64,000 bases of DNA from Annona cherimola (taxonomy: Eukaryota > Streptophyta > Magnoliopsida > Magnoliales > Annonaceae): NCBI GenBank assembly GCA_030490835.1, contig CM059977.1:19449335-19513334 (forward strand), written 5' to 3'. Every line of letters starts with the position of its first letter. The first letter of the stretch is position 1. A model generated the notes under the pieces. It saw nothing but the letters and a program-made list of their open reading frames with translations, ran no database searches and was not told the origin of the DNA. The translations under genes were made by a program, and so were the position numbers. Positions 49,251 to 61,042 of this stretch are shown here, piece after piece.

Positions 49251-50150
49251 GAGGGAAATACACTAATCAATCTAATAATGTCATGGTATCAATAAGACAT
49301 CAAGCCAATGGATTGACTTTTTATTCAACCCCTATCGTTAATAATAGGATTTTTTAATTTTCAAAAAATAGTTATATTTCCCATCTTTTATAATCTGAAA
49401 TAAATCTAATGGAATAACTGCACTCTTCCACGATACAAGTCCAATATAAATTGACATTCGATCAGTAGGAGGTAAAACAGATATGAATTGTCAAAAAGTA
49501 AAAAAATATAAAAAGTAAATATTTTAATTAATATAATTAAGACTGAAACTTAATGATATATAACATATAAGAAAGTAAAAAATATAAAAAGTAAATACTT
49601 TAATTAATATAATTAAGACTGAAACTTAATGATATATAAGTATATAACATGTAAGAAAGTAAAAAATATAAAAAGTAAATATTTTAATTAATATAATTAA
49701 GACCGAAACTTAATGATATGTAACATATAAGAAAGCATGATGGTTATAAATTACTAATTGCAAATAGCTAGTCATTAATTCCATACGTTTTACCCATTTT
49801 GAGGGAAATACACCGATCAATATATTGATGTCATGGTATCAATAACTCTCTGAGCCAATGGGTTGACTTTTTATTCAACCGTGTAATTAATAATAAGATT
49901 GTTAATTTTCAGAAATTATTTATATTTCCCATCTTTTATAATTCGAAATAAATCTAATGGAAAAACTGCACTCTTCTGAAGTAGGAGACCAACATAAATT
50001 GACATTCCGCTAGGAAGAGGTAAAGCAGATGTAAATTGTGAAAAAGTAATAATTAAGACCGAAACTTAATTATATATAATGTATAAAAAAGCATGGTGGT
50101 TATAAATTAATAATTACAAGTAGCTAGTCATTAACTCCATATGTTTTAAC
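49251..50150. repeat. Tandem segmental duplication with an inner triplication
   Basis: The unit starts GAGGGAAATACAC at 49251 and again at 49801. Both share GTCATGGTATCAATAA, GACTTTTTATTCAACC and CCCATCTTTTATAATTCGAAAT-like stretches, ending near GCTAGTCATTAA. The first copy is longer because an inner unit of about 80 bp (AAAAATATAAAAAGTAAATA ... GAAACTTAATGATAT) is present three times at 49494-49733. Confidence 0.85.
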
Positions 50151-50790
50151 CATCTTCATACTTCAAAACAATCACAACTTTTGAGTCTTTAAACTTGATT
50201 TGGGAGCCAGTGTGAGAGACTTCAATTACGTTGATGGATTCGCATGAAAAACTTAAAACTTAATTTGGGAGCATGGAATGTTATCTTTTCTTAAATTTGT
50301 CGACTTCTTCGTAAATCTGTTAACGTGACGTGATCTATGTATTTTGTCTTAAGCCGGTTTTTTTTTTTTTTTTCTCTAAAAAAATTGTGTCATCAAGATG
50401 GGAAAAGCTGGTCCCGGTATCAAGCAACAAAGAATAATCATTCTACATTAAATAATTCTAACGTCTGCTGGCAGCACCGTACTTAATTCATACCATTATT
50501 CAAATTTTCAAAAAATTCATATATATTATTTATATTTTGTCCACTCAAGTAAAAATAGTATGAATTTTCAAACGCTACAGGCAGCTGCACCATATTTTTT
50601 ATTCACATAATTATACGTCTTTCTTTAATTCCCTCACCTGATGGACGGCTAGATCTGTATTTCCATACAACCAAATAATAATAATAATTATTATTATTAT
50701 CATTATTAATATCAATTCAATGCTTAGTTGGCAACCTTAGGATTTAATTACATATTCTACTCTTTTTTAAAAAATATATATATATATATA
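50151..50790. other. Spacer with simple repeats
   Basis: It contains a T run at about 50351-50370, an AAT/ATT cluster at 50675-50700 and a (TA)n tract at 50774-50790. No gene is seen. Confidence 0.5.
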
Positions 50791-51160
50791 GGATGTTGTT
50801 CCGGTGCAGCATCACTGCACCGGAATAGCGGTGCAGTGGGCCCAAAATGGGGCCCACATGATCATGAAATCGTGATATACTCCACCCATTGTATTTAGAA
50901 TAATGTATTCTATTATCATACTAATTTTCATCCCAATCAGATACTTTAAAGTTGTTATTTACATCAAACTATTTTATTACGTTGGATTTTTACCATTTTC
51001 AGATGGGGCCCATATACATATCTGATTGGGATGAAAATTGGTATGGTAGTAGAATACATTATTCTAAATACAATGGGTGAAGTAGATCATAATTTCATGA
51101 TCATGTGAGCCCTATTTTGAGGTCACTGTACTGCTGTTCCGGTGCAGCGGAACAACTCTC
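50791..51160. mobile_element. Foldback MITE, second family, ~150-bp arms
   Basis: The left GGATGTTGTTCCGGTGCAGC and right GCTGCACCGGAACAACTCTC (inverted: GAGTTGTTCCG) begin arms of about 150 bp. Both contain CCCATTGTATTTAGAATAAT and TTTTCATCCCAATCAGAT. (TA)n tracts flank both sides, so a TA target is plausible but unprovable. Confidence 0.8.
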
Positions 51161-51496
51161 ATATATATATATATATTCCCACTCACCTCCCGATGTTTGG
51201 ATCCGTCTCTCCAACCCAATAAGCTAGTGTGACTCTCTTAGTTTGGGGGCTGCCTAATATTTAAGGCAGCCGGCAAGAAAAAGATTGCTGATAGCCATGG
51301 CGCGAGTTTCCGACACGTACCCATGCACGTGGATCGGAGCTGACACGCATGAGCGCCGCCATTAAATGGGGGTAATGAATTTGGTGGTGGGATGAGGACA
51401 TGGGATGCCGAAATTGTCATCGTTATTTCATCCGTTGTAATCAATCAAGGAAAGAGTAAGCACGCAACGGAAGTTCTCTCTCCCTTTTTTCCTTTA
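51161..51496. other. Spacer, no gene seen
   Basis: It starts with (AT)n at 51162-51176. A 68-codon minus frame at 51238-51444 is unsupported. Confidence 0.45.
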
Positions 51497-51755
51497 AAGT
51501 GTGTTTGTTTTAAGATAAAAATTTTTACCTAAAATTTGTAATTTTAAAAAAATTAATTCATATAATTATTTTATTTTTTAAATTATTTATTTATATCTTT
51601 CTATACAAATTACCCTATTTTTTAGTTATCTTTACATAACTACACATACAACTAATGTATCTATTTTAATCTTATTCTTTTTATTATTTTCTATTATTCT
51701 TATCATATCACATTATTCACTTATTTAAAAAAAAAATTTATCAAAAACTTTTCAT
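51497..51755 (+). mobile_element. Tourist-like MITE copy
   Basis: It starts GTGTGTTTGTTTTAAGATAAAA, as in the 3795 copy, and has a diverged core. The right end is lost after CTTTTCATCC. Confidence 0.7.
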
Positions 51756-52943
51756 CCAAAGAATATATATACGCGTTTGATCATGTAGGGAACTTTTTGG
51801 ATGTGGCTATTAGTTAAGAAAACGGATTTTGAAATTATGAGAAATATCAAAACAGATATTTACAAAATTACAAATGTAATAAATATTAAATAGATACTTA
51901 CGATGGATTCTAAAATTATAAAATTAACAAATCAATAAAATAAATGCTCTAGATTATTATGATGAATACTGAAGTTGAAAATATTCTAGCAAATGAAACA
52001 GCAAAATAATGAGATTAATAAATTAATAAAATCTTCTAAAATGGTTTAGATACATATTCTAAACAAATGATAAAATAAAAGATTAAAAATTAATAAAGAT
52101 TCTAAACAAATGAAAGTAACTATGGATTCTGAAAAGAGCAAAATTAATTAACGATTAGAAGTAAATGCAAAAATTAATAAATATTGTAATTAAATGAAAT
52201 TTTAAAATATTTGGGTGAGAGAGTCTCTAATTCTAGATGTCAGGTTACTCAAATGGCTAGGAGACTTGCGCACTAGCCAACAGCACCACACATTATAATT
52301 TCAAAAATCAACCATTTTCACTTTTGGTTGATTTTTTATATTTACTTTAAGTTGCAAAATTTAGTATACGCAAAGATTACAAGTGAACCCACATAAAAAT
52401 AAAAAGATATTAAAACATATATAAAATTTATCGTCCAAAAATTTTATTAAAGTGAAAATTATATTGCTTGTTAAATAAATAATTTTAAACATAATAAACC
52501 AGTTAAATTTGAAAATGAGTTAGTAAGATCTGATCAAATCAAACGTTTCCTTGTGAATTGAAAACTCCATCGCCTGGAATTAATCATTGGCAAACGCTGA
52601 ACAAATTCCATAATTACCAGTTTCACATGCATCAGGACAATGTAAATCATCACAAGATTAACTGGAGGACATAAGATAATATTAGTTATTTACACTGAAA
52701 TTAGGTGAATAGGTTGTACAATAAAAGCAGGGGCGATAAGCCATGCGTCCTCAATATCCAACTATACCCGAGGCTTTTAAGGGCACCTATTCAACTGCAA
52801 AGTGCAAACACATGGGCACAGAAAAACTCCGGTTTTCGAAGACACAAAATAATTTGAATAAAAACAAAAAAAAACAAAAAAAGGATGAAAGAAAAAAAGC
52901 CCGCCTAGTTAAAAATCTTTCTCATCAATTCCCAGTATTACCC
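51756..52943. other. AT-rich spacer and 3' flank of the small gene
   Basis: No gene is seen. Tandem-like AAATTAATAAA motifs occur at 51840-52200. The bases next to 52943 probably include the 3' UTR of the minus-strand small gene. Confidence 0.45.
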
Positions 52944-53261
52944 TCACATCCTCACGACGACAGCCCTCTTCTCCAGATCCTCGAAGCTCCAGTCCCTCCT
53001 GATCCCGCCGCTCCGCAGCAGCCGCGGCTCACTCGAGGAAAGCGCTTGCGTATTCTCGTCGATAGCGGAGACACTGTACCCCCGGCGGTGGTAGCTGGCC
53101 TTGTGCTTCGCCTCGTGAGGCGGCGGCAGCAGGATGCCGGACCAGTTCCGGTCCGGCTTCTGCATATGGGAGGAGCCGGAACGCGGCGGGGACGCCACGG
53201 CCTCCATCTCGGAGGACTGGGTTCTGATAAGGGTGCGGCAGGGAATGCATGGGAGAGTCAT
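52944..53261 (-). CDS. Small conserved-looking protein, unknown function
   Basis: A 105-codon frame with start at 53261 and TGA at 52946-52944. The N terminus is MTLPCIPCRTLI. A basic/proline centre (NWSGILLPPPHEAKHKASY) leads to YSVSAIDENTQALSSS and a C-terminal RRDWSFEDLEKRAV. There is no signal peptide or membrane segment. High GC in an AT-rich setting, a CT-rich leader upstream and the composed C-terminal motif favour a real gene. I do not recognise the family. Overlapping frames exist on both strands (53029-53325 minus; 52743-53294 plus) and could be argued for instead. An upstream intron cannot be excluded. Confidence 0.55.
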   Translation of the reverse strand: MTLPCIPCRTLIRTQSSEMEAVASPPRSGSSHMQKPDRNWSGILLPPPHEAKHKASYHRRGYSVSAIDENTQALSSSEPRLLRSGGIRRDWSFEDLEKRAVVVRM

Positions 53262-54582
53262 GGTGATTGTGGGGGAAGAAAGACTGGGAGATGACAGCGT
53301 GTTGGGAATCGATGGAAAGACTCATACATTAGCGGGCTTTTCTCTCCCTCCACTAGAGAGAGAGAAAGCCAAGAAAAGACAAGAGAAAGCACGGACAATG
53401 AGAGAGGGGGGAAGATGAGTAAAAAAGCTGGGATTCAGAAACGGCTCGTGGAGGATAAGCGGAAATGAGATCCGAAAATGCTGCGGATCCGCTTCTTTCT
53501 CGAGATGACTCGCATCATCAGGAGCTACTCACTTTTTTTAGCTTTTAAAAGTCTTTTTTATTGGTTAAAATTTTACAGTAATCCTAACAGGACAGTAAGC
53601 AAAGCGCATATGCGTTTCTTTTTTCTTTTCTTTTTTTTTTTTTTTTTTTTGCACTTTTCCCATAAAAAAAAACGTTTAGCTGTATTTAGTCCTCATGCTA
53701 AAATTTTCAATTTTAGATGTCCAAGTATTTTTTTTTCCGAATTTAAAAAACCAATCCCGAGGTATTTAAGCAATCCTCACCCCAAATATTCTTAATTTTC
53801 GAAATTCTAAAAGATGTATATATTCAAATTCTAAAATTTGTTATGCGATTTAAATATATGTGGGTGTATATTTTATGAAAAACCGAACTAACTGGAAATC
53901 CTGTTAGATTATTATCCTTTATAATAATCCCTTTAGTTTTATTTCCCACGGGCATAAAAGAAAAGAAAAAAAAATGTATTCGACATTGTAAATGTAAAAA
54001 TTTAGGTTCGATTTAGTAAGAGACAAACAAAGTGAGGAAATTTTGAAAAATAGATCATTATTATCAGTAAAAAGCTTAAATAATAGCTAGTAAGAGAAGA
54101 CGTGAAAGATAATCAAAATAAAATTAGTAATAAAAAAGTATAATAATTGAATTGTTAAGACGCTGAATCATATCAAAAAATGTATAAAAAAGGTAAAATG
54201 TTTTTTTTTTCCATCTTTGAAACATGAATCTCGTTTTTAAAGTAAAAAAAATTGAGCCGCGAAGATTTCAGTGGGCAGGACAAAAAATTGTTACTTTGTT
54301 GGATCGTGCAAAAATTGCTATTTTTTAAATTTAATAAAATATATATCTAAAAATATAAAATTTGGCATATGAATTATATACACACGACCTTAGATGTTTA
54401 TTATAAATTAAAATTTGAAACATATATAAATGCACCAAAGCTAACAGAAGCTCCTATTTCATAATTACCTTTACAATAATTGCTTTAGTTTTGTTTTCAC
54501 TCGCACACGTAGGAAGAAACGAAGCAAAAGAATAGAGAGAGGTGAGGAAAAAACAAAGCGAAAAAAGAGGGATCCTCATCAG
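53262..54582. other. 5' flank of the small gene, then AT-rich spacer
   Basis: CT-rich on the minus strand at 53330-53420, compatible with a leader. A T/A-rich tract lies at 53615-53650. The plus frame at 53478-53795 is low complexity. No other gene is seen. Confidence 0.45.
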
Positions 54583-54935
54583 ATGCTCCTACATACTTTC
54601 GGGCACATACACGTATTTTTTTTTTTTTTGAAAATTTTCTCACAAACTTATTAGCCCAAGTGTATTTAATCCATGTATAAATTTTTACTATTTTTGGAGT
54701 ATTTTAGATTTTTATTTTTTATTTTTGAAAATCAGTGGCAGTTTAGGTAATTTTAAATTACTAAAATGCCACCGATTTTCAAAAATAAAAAATAAAAATC
54801 TAAAAATCTCCAAAAATGGTAAAAATTGATACATACGTTAAATACACTTGAGCTAACAAGTTTATGAAAAAAAATTTAAAAAAATTAAAAAAATAGGTGC
54901 ATGCAGGTGCTGCATGCTCCTAAAGTCCGAAAAAA
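54583..54935. mobile_element. Foldback MITE, complete copy
   Basis: Arms of about 150 bp form an almost perfect palindrome centred near 54755 (GGTAATTTTAAATTAC). Left arm TTTTTACTATTTTTGGAG pairs with right arm CTCCAAAAATGGTAAAAA. It starts near GATGCTCCTACATAC and ends near GCATGCTCCTAAAGTC. Its right arm matches bases 1-118 of the window. Confidence 0.85.
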
Positions 54936-54974
54936 GAGGGAGATAAATAGAGAAATATTCAAGTGCAACCCAAC

Positions 54975-55665
54975 TACACTGTAACAGCCATGCATTGCAT
55001 CGAAATAAGCCTCACATGATCATAAAGTTATAATCTACTGTACCTATTGTATTTAGAATAATGTATTCTATTACCATACCAATTTCATCCGAATCGGATA
55101 TGTGTATAGATCCCATATGAAAATATTACAAATTTAATGTAATAAAATAATTTGATGTAAATAACAACTTTAAAGTGATTTTTTCAACATATAAACTATT
55201 TTCTATAAAATTTATAAATTGATAAATGATTATATAAGGTTTCATTGCATTATAATATGAGTGGGGGCCCAAAATGGGCAACTACACCACTATTGTTGTG
55301 CAGTGAAGTTGCACCATAATTAATGGTGCATTTGGCCAAAAATAGGTCTCATATGTACTTAAATGTTTTGATACCTTATACAATTATTTATTTATATATA
55401 AATTTTATAGCAAATGGTTTATACGTTGAAAAACTATTTTAAAGTTGTTATTTACATTTAACTATTTTATTACGTTAAATTTGTAACATTTTCATATGGT
55501 TCCATACACATGTCTAATTGGGATAAAAATTGGTATAGTAATATAATACATAATTCTAAATATAATTAGTAGAGTAGATTTATGATCACGTGGGGCTCAT
55601 TTTGGGGCAGCTGCACCGCAATTTTGGTACAATGAAGCTGCACCTGAATATATCTCATATACATT
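54975..55665. repeat. Two joined copies of the second foldback family
   Basis: Two segments (about 54975-55310 and 55300-55665) share TTGTATTTAGAATAAT-like, TTAAAGTTGTTATTTACAT and ATTTTATTACGTT-type stretches with the element at 50791-51160. The termini contain GTTGCACCATAA and CAGCTGCACC. They are more diverged and their ends are uncertain. Confidence 0.6.
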
Positions 55666-56155
55666 AATGTTATATGTATTGATGTTATAAAATGTAAGAT
55701 ATTTAAGGTCTGTTAAGTAAGAGGTAAAATAATTGGTAAATATTTGTGAAATTTTTTGAAAAAGTAGGATGTTAATTTAGAATAAAGTGAATAAAAATAA
55801 AATATACGGGGTAGTCATATAAAAAAATGTATAAAAAGTGATGAAAATGAAAAGATAAAATATGGTATTTAAGTAATTAAGAGATTAAATCGTATCGAAA
55901 AATGTGTACAAATGAGTAGAATTTTTTTTTTTGTCAATGTTCCCGAACACGATGGCAGTTAAGAGTAAATTTGAGAGGGGTGTCGAACAGTTTCTATGCG
56001 TCCTGGCACATGACGAGTTCAATGGGCTGGCACATCAGGATTCATTGTCTTACCATGGTCGGCCCATCCACATGGAATAATTTCATTTTCTCTGAGAACC
56101 AATCATCTATTTTATTCATTTTCTATTTTTTTCAATTCCTATTTTGCAAACTAAC
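55666..56155. other. Spacer with a degenerate MITE
   Basis: A weak reverse Tourist-like copy lies at about 55700-55930. The last five bases, CTAAC (56151-56155), should be the target duplication of the gypsy element. No gene is seen. Confidence 0.45.
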
Positions 56156-57225
56156 TGTAGCACCCGCCGGGAGCGCTACGATAGGCTCGGAATGGTTTTC
56201 CGGGCCTTGAAAATGTGGGTCGTGTTGAAAAGCGACGTGGGCTTGGATTTCCTGCATTCACATGGGGTAAAATGAGTTAGGCCTCACGTTTTTTAGAAAA
56301 ATTAGCATATAGGCGTTTTCTCGTAATTTCGGCAGCATAACGGCTAAGACAAGGTGTTAGCTCAAACATGCACACAAGAAAGCAAAGAAAATGGAGTCGC
56401 CACCGATCTTTAAAGGGAGATCGGCCCCTATTTAAAGAAGTAAGGCACTAGTAATACAGAATCTGAGTTCCGGCCTTCAAGTTGAAGCAAATATGGAGAA
56501 ATCTGTCAACCCGAGGCGGTTTACACATCGTAAAGGGGGAAAATAAAAAGGGTTTAAGAGAACGGGAGAGATGGAAAGGGGAAAATGGGAAGAGAGGCGT
56601 GGAGTGCGTAGAGCATGGAAGCCGGGATGCCGGGGGCGTTGCTGCAGACTCTCGTCCTCCCCTTGGGATGCCTCTCTTCAAGTGTCCCCAAATGAGAAGG
56701 GAGCTCCTCCTTTTATAGATGGTGGAGTGGGCTTTGGGCTCCCTTGAGGTCATGGACTTGGTCCATGGGCTTGGGCTTGAGTGGGATCATGGACTTGGTC
56801 TTGAGTTGGGGTCATGAGCTTTGGGCCTCTTGAATGGTTTTGGACTTGGTCCATAAGCTTGGCTTGGTGGGCTAGAGCTTGGCTTAGCCCATGGCTTTTG
56901 GGTGGGCCGTTGTGGAGGCCCAAAATTGTAGAGAAGCCTGCTTCCGAGGCTTTAGTGGGCTAGAGCTTGGCTAAGCCCGTTTGTTTCGTCTGGTGGGCTG
57001 CTTTGTGGAGCCCGTTGAGGTGGCCTGTGGGAGCTTCGCTCTTTGTGGGCCGGATCTAGTTTGTTGAAAAGCCTGCTTCGAGGCTTAGTGGAGCTTCGCT
57101 CCCGTGGGCTGAGTGCGGGAGGGCCCGCTTGGTTGTCTTTGAATTTCCTTTTGCGTTGAACTTGATTGGGCTTGAATCTTGTATCCAATTATCCGTTTTT
57201 GGGCCCCGAGGGTGGGGTGTCAACA
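56156..57225 (-). repeat. 3' LTR of the gypsy element, 1070 bp
   Basis: It starts TGTTGACACCCC (57225) and ends GGGTGCTACA (56156), the usual TG...CA ends. A TATA box, TATAAAAGG, on the minus strand at about 56709-56717 predicts transcription start near 56680. The U3 part has GGACTTGGTCC-like repeats on the plus strand. The partner LTR is outside the window. Confidence 0.85.
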
Positions 57226-57240
57226 GCTGCCCCCCTTTGC
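57226..57240 (-). promoter_or_regulatory. Polypurine tract of the gypsy element
   Basis: GCAAAGGGGGGCAGC on the minus strand directly precedes the LTR start. This purine-rich stretch is the expected plus-strand primer for reverse transcription. Confidence 0.85.
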
Positions 57241-59566
57241 CAGAGGCGTCTTGGCGGCGAATGGCAAAGTAATAAACACCCCATGGTCCTAAATAGTTTT
57301 TCAGGTTATTGGGTCCTTTTTTTTGTAATTTCTGCAAACTTGTGGCGTCTTTTCTGTAATTGAGGCTTGAGGGTGGCTTTTCTGCAAATATGGAGCTAGA
57401 ATGTCCCTTTTTGCAAAATTTCTGTTGACCCTTTTGTAAATATAGAGGACTTGCGGGGCCGCTTTGTACATTTTCCAAACACAGGCGGTTTTCTGTAATT
57501 TGGCAAGTGGTTGGGGTTTTCTCCGCTCTTTTTCCTTGAGACAGGGGGTTTCCGTAGTTTCTGGAAAATCGCGGGGGGTTTTTCGCAATTTTTCGGATCT
57601 TTAGGGTTTCCTCTGTGGGCCCCTCTTTCTGCCAGTTCTCTTCTCCTCTCTTCATCGCCGCTGTCGACTTGCAGCCACCTCTGATACGCCGTCGCCGCTG
57701 CCTTCTTCCTCGAGTCCGTTCGCCGTGGAGCCGTCGTGGCTGTTGCTGTCGATTCGTCTTCCCTGTCTCCGGCCACGTTCGCTGTCGTGCCTGTTGTCGG
57801 TCATCCGCTGCCTTCTTCCTCGCGTCCGTCCGCCGTGAAGCCGTCGTGGCTGTCGTCGGTCAGCCGCAGCATCGTCGTTGGCATCATTGCTTTGCCGTCG
57901 TCGTTGCTGGTTTGCCACTGCCGTTTGTCGGCGTTGCTGCCGACCGCTTTCTCTCACTGCTGGTGCCGTCGAAGATCGGCGCTGTTGCTGCTAGGGTCGC
58001 CGCTGTCTTCCTCGCGTCCGGCCGCCGTGAAGCCGTTGTGGTCGCCATCGATACACCGTCGCTGCCGCTGATCTGCCGCCGTCGCTGTCGTGGGGTTCCT
58101 CCTCCTTTCGCTGTCTCTTTTTCTTCTCCGGCAACCGGCTGCTACAGTAAGTTTTTTTTTATTTTACCTGCTTGTTTCCTACAGCTTACTTATGCTAAAG
58201 ACTTGGTATCTGATCCACTGGCTTGCGATTGCTGGGATTCTTGTGAGCACTTTCCGCACGTTTACTTTGGGCAGGTATTTTTTCCTTTCTTGCTTTGTTG
58301 ATTGCTTTTCTCTTCTGCCTATATTTCCTTGTATTGCATGCTTTGCAAAAAATGTGTTGGGATTGTCTTGAAACTAGGAGAGATTGCGGGGAGTCCGCTT
58401 CCCGTCATAGTTGAATTGTTACTTGGAAGCGGTGGTCTCCACATTTTCTTTATTGAAATTTGGTGTAGGCGACGCCTTTTCATTCCTTGTAGTGGTCCTA
58501 TTGCTGGAATAGAGGGTAGCTCCGTATATGCCTTCGCCTTTTGTCTTGTTGTGCGGATATCCCCTTTATGTGACCACTTGGTTGAAACACTTGTCTCTTG
58601 ATATGGCTGCCATGATGTCTTTTCTTTTGCATGTGTTGAGCTTACTTTACTTCATGTTGCTTGTGTTTGCCCGGGGTAGCTACCTCTTTCGGTGGTGTGA
58701 TAGCCTTTCGATATTGCTTGGGTGGCTGCGACCTTTATCATAACCTCTCTTTTTTCTCTTTTTGGTTTTTTTGTTTTTTTTTTTGGTTTTTACAAGCTTG
58801 AAATGGTGGTGTAAACTGACCTTATATGATTTTGCTCGGGGCATGATGCTTGTCATGATGCTTGTTGCCTTGTGTTGACCCATCGCCTTTTATGTTGCAG
58901 TTGCCAAAATATCTTCTAGAAAGGAGTATGACTTACGTCCTTAGGATAGAGCAGTACGGCTCAAACCTAACAAGCCAGGCGGATTGGTGAACATGCCCAT
59001 CGAGATTCCCGATGATGCAACATGAGAAGGCAAGAAGACTTCATCTTCAACGGCTAGAGTTTCGGCTGCGGGAACCCCCTCGGCCGGTTGCCACAAGGCT
59101 TCGGGTGGTGACGTTCTTGCTCGGGCTAGGGCTATTGGTGGGACGCCTTGAAGACTTTTCTTCATCTTTTCTCCTTTTTGGACAACTTGTATTTTTGTAA
59201 ATCTGAAGCTTGGATGCCCATTTTTTTGTTGTTAAGCCGTGTGAATACCGGCTCATTTTTGGAGGATGTGTCTGCATGATCTGTTGCTTTTGCAGTGCAT
59301 GAATCTTGTAAACTTCTTCTTCTTGACGTCCCTTGTAATGCTTTGATCATTTGTAGGCCGTAGGCCATTGAGAATTCTGCATAGGAGTGCTGTAAATTTT
59401 TTTTATATATATAGACCTAAAAACTTTTTAGGTCTACGAGCATGTTTCCAGCAGCAGCAGTTCTGCACTTGTGTTTTGCCTTTGATTTCGCGAGGGATGT
59501 AGAAATACGGTTTCTGGATGTTCCTCATGCTTTGCAGTCGCATTAGTATTTCAATGATGAGCCCTT
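57241..59566 (-). other. Gypsy 3' region between pol and LTR, with an antisense open frame
   Basis: No sense-strand domain is recognised. On the plus strand a 228-codon frame runs 57615-58301, rich in Ala, Val, Arg, Ser and Pro from repeated CCGTCG and TTCCTCGCGTCCG units. Members of the Tat group are reported to carry antisense ORFs in this position, so it may be a counterpart, though its low-complexity makeup argues for caution. The rest, to pol at 59567, is short frames only. Confidence 0.55.
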
Positions 59567-61042
59567 TTATGGATAGAACCTCTTGACATGGTCCGAACTT
59601 ATGATTTCGACCTTCTCGTTGTCTTCGAGTTTTGAAATGGCTAATGCTCCGTTTGATAAAACTTTGGCTATAACCCACGGGCCTTCCTAATTAGGCCTAA
59701 ACTTGCCTCTTTTATCTGAAGGGTGAACAAGTAGGATTCTTTTCATGACGAGGTCACCTTCTTGGAAGTTCTTAGCTCTCACTGAACGGTTATAAGCCCG
59801 TGCCATTTGCCGTTGATATGCTTGGGTGTGGTGAAGGGCTTGAATTCTCTTTTCATCAAGTAGATCCAATTGGGATTGACGTATTTGCATTCATTCCTCC
59901 ATTTCTAGCTTGCTTTCCTTCAATATCCTCCAAGTTGGAATCTCTATTTTAATGGGTAAGACCGCTTCCATGCCATAGGTTAAGGCATAGGGTGAGAATC
60001 CCGTAGCCCTCCGGATAGAGGTTCGGTATGCCCACAAGGCGTATGAAAACTTTTCCGCCCAATCTCGATAGCTTTCCACCATTTTGCCAAGGATCTTGAT
60101 TAAGGTTTTGTTTGCGGCTTCTACGGCTCCGTTGGCTTGAGGACGGTAGGGACTTGACTTGTGGTGTTGGATTTTGTATTGAGCTAGGAAGTCTTGAACT
60201 TTCTTACTGACGAAGACCGTTCCGTTGTCACTTATGATTGCTTGCGGAAGCCCGAACCTTGATAGGATGTTTCCTTTGATGAAGCGTATGACTTGTGCCG
60301 CATTGATAGTTGGGAAGGATGTTGCTTCAACCCATTTAGTGAAATACTCTATTGCCACCAATATGTATTCATGACCGCCAATGGATTTAGAAGCTATCTT
60401 CCCGATTATATCTATTCCCCAAGTTGAGAAGGGTCGTGGGGTAGATAAGTAATGCAAGTCCATTGCGGGTGAGTGTATCAAGTTCCCGTGCTCTTGGCAT
60501 TTGAAGCATCTCCTCACATACTCTGAGCAATCTTTTTCCATTGAGATCCAATAGTATCCTTGGCGCATTATCTTTTTTGCCATCATGATCCCATTCATAT
60601 GTGCTCCGCAGTCCCCATCATGAATTTGGGTCATGACTTCCTTTGCTTTTTGCCGGTCAACACACCGTAATAGCATTTGGTTGTGAGACCTCTTATACAA
60701 TGTTGCCCCCTGTATTATGTAGCTAGAAGCTAGTCTCTCGATGGTTCTTCTTTCCGCAAGCGTGATATGATCATCGAATGCTTGGTGCTCCAAGAACTGC
60801 TTTATGTCATGATACCACAGCTTTTCTTCCTCTTGAGTTTCTTCGGCTTCGGCCGTCACTTGCAAGCAATATACGGGTTGTTGAGATGTTTGCACCGTGA
60901 TTTCTTGAGTTCCCTTCCCGTATGATATTTCAACCATGGATGCCAAGGTTGCTAGTGCATCCGCCCATTGGTTTTGAGCCCATGGTGCATAGGTGAAAGT
61001 GACTTCTTCGAATGAGTAAACCAAGTGAGTTAATGCCGTGTG
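59567..61042 (-). pseudogene. Gypsy pol: integrase, interrupted by stops
   Basis: The frame continues in phase after the stop at 61043. The zinc-binding segment is near RCFKCQEHGN. The catalytic core follows with D in WGIDIIGKI, D in IISDNGTVF and E in GAVEAANK, spaced as expected for DD35E. In-frame stops at 59891-59893 and 59687-59689 interrupt the C-terminal part, which is still readable to a TAA at 59567. It contains LDLLDEKR and FQEGDLVMK. Confidence 0.85.

Noticed and set aside
53029..53325. 98-codon minus-strand frame starting MSLSIDSQHAV
   Set aside because: It overlaps the 52944-53261 frame in another phase. Its second half reads as an off-frame Ala/Arg-rich string and lacks the composed C-terminal motif. 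This was a judgement call and remains possible.
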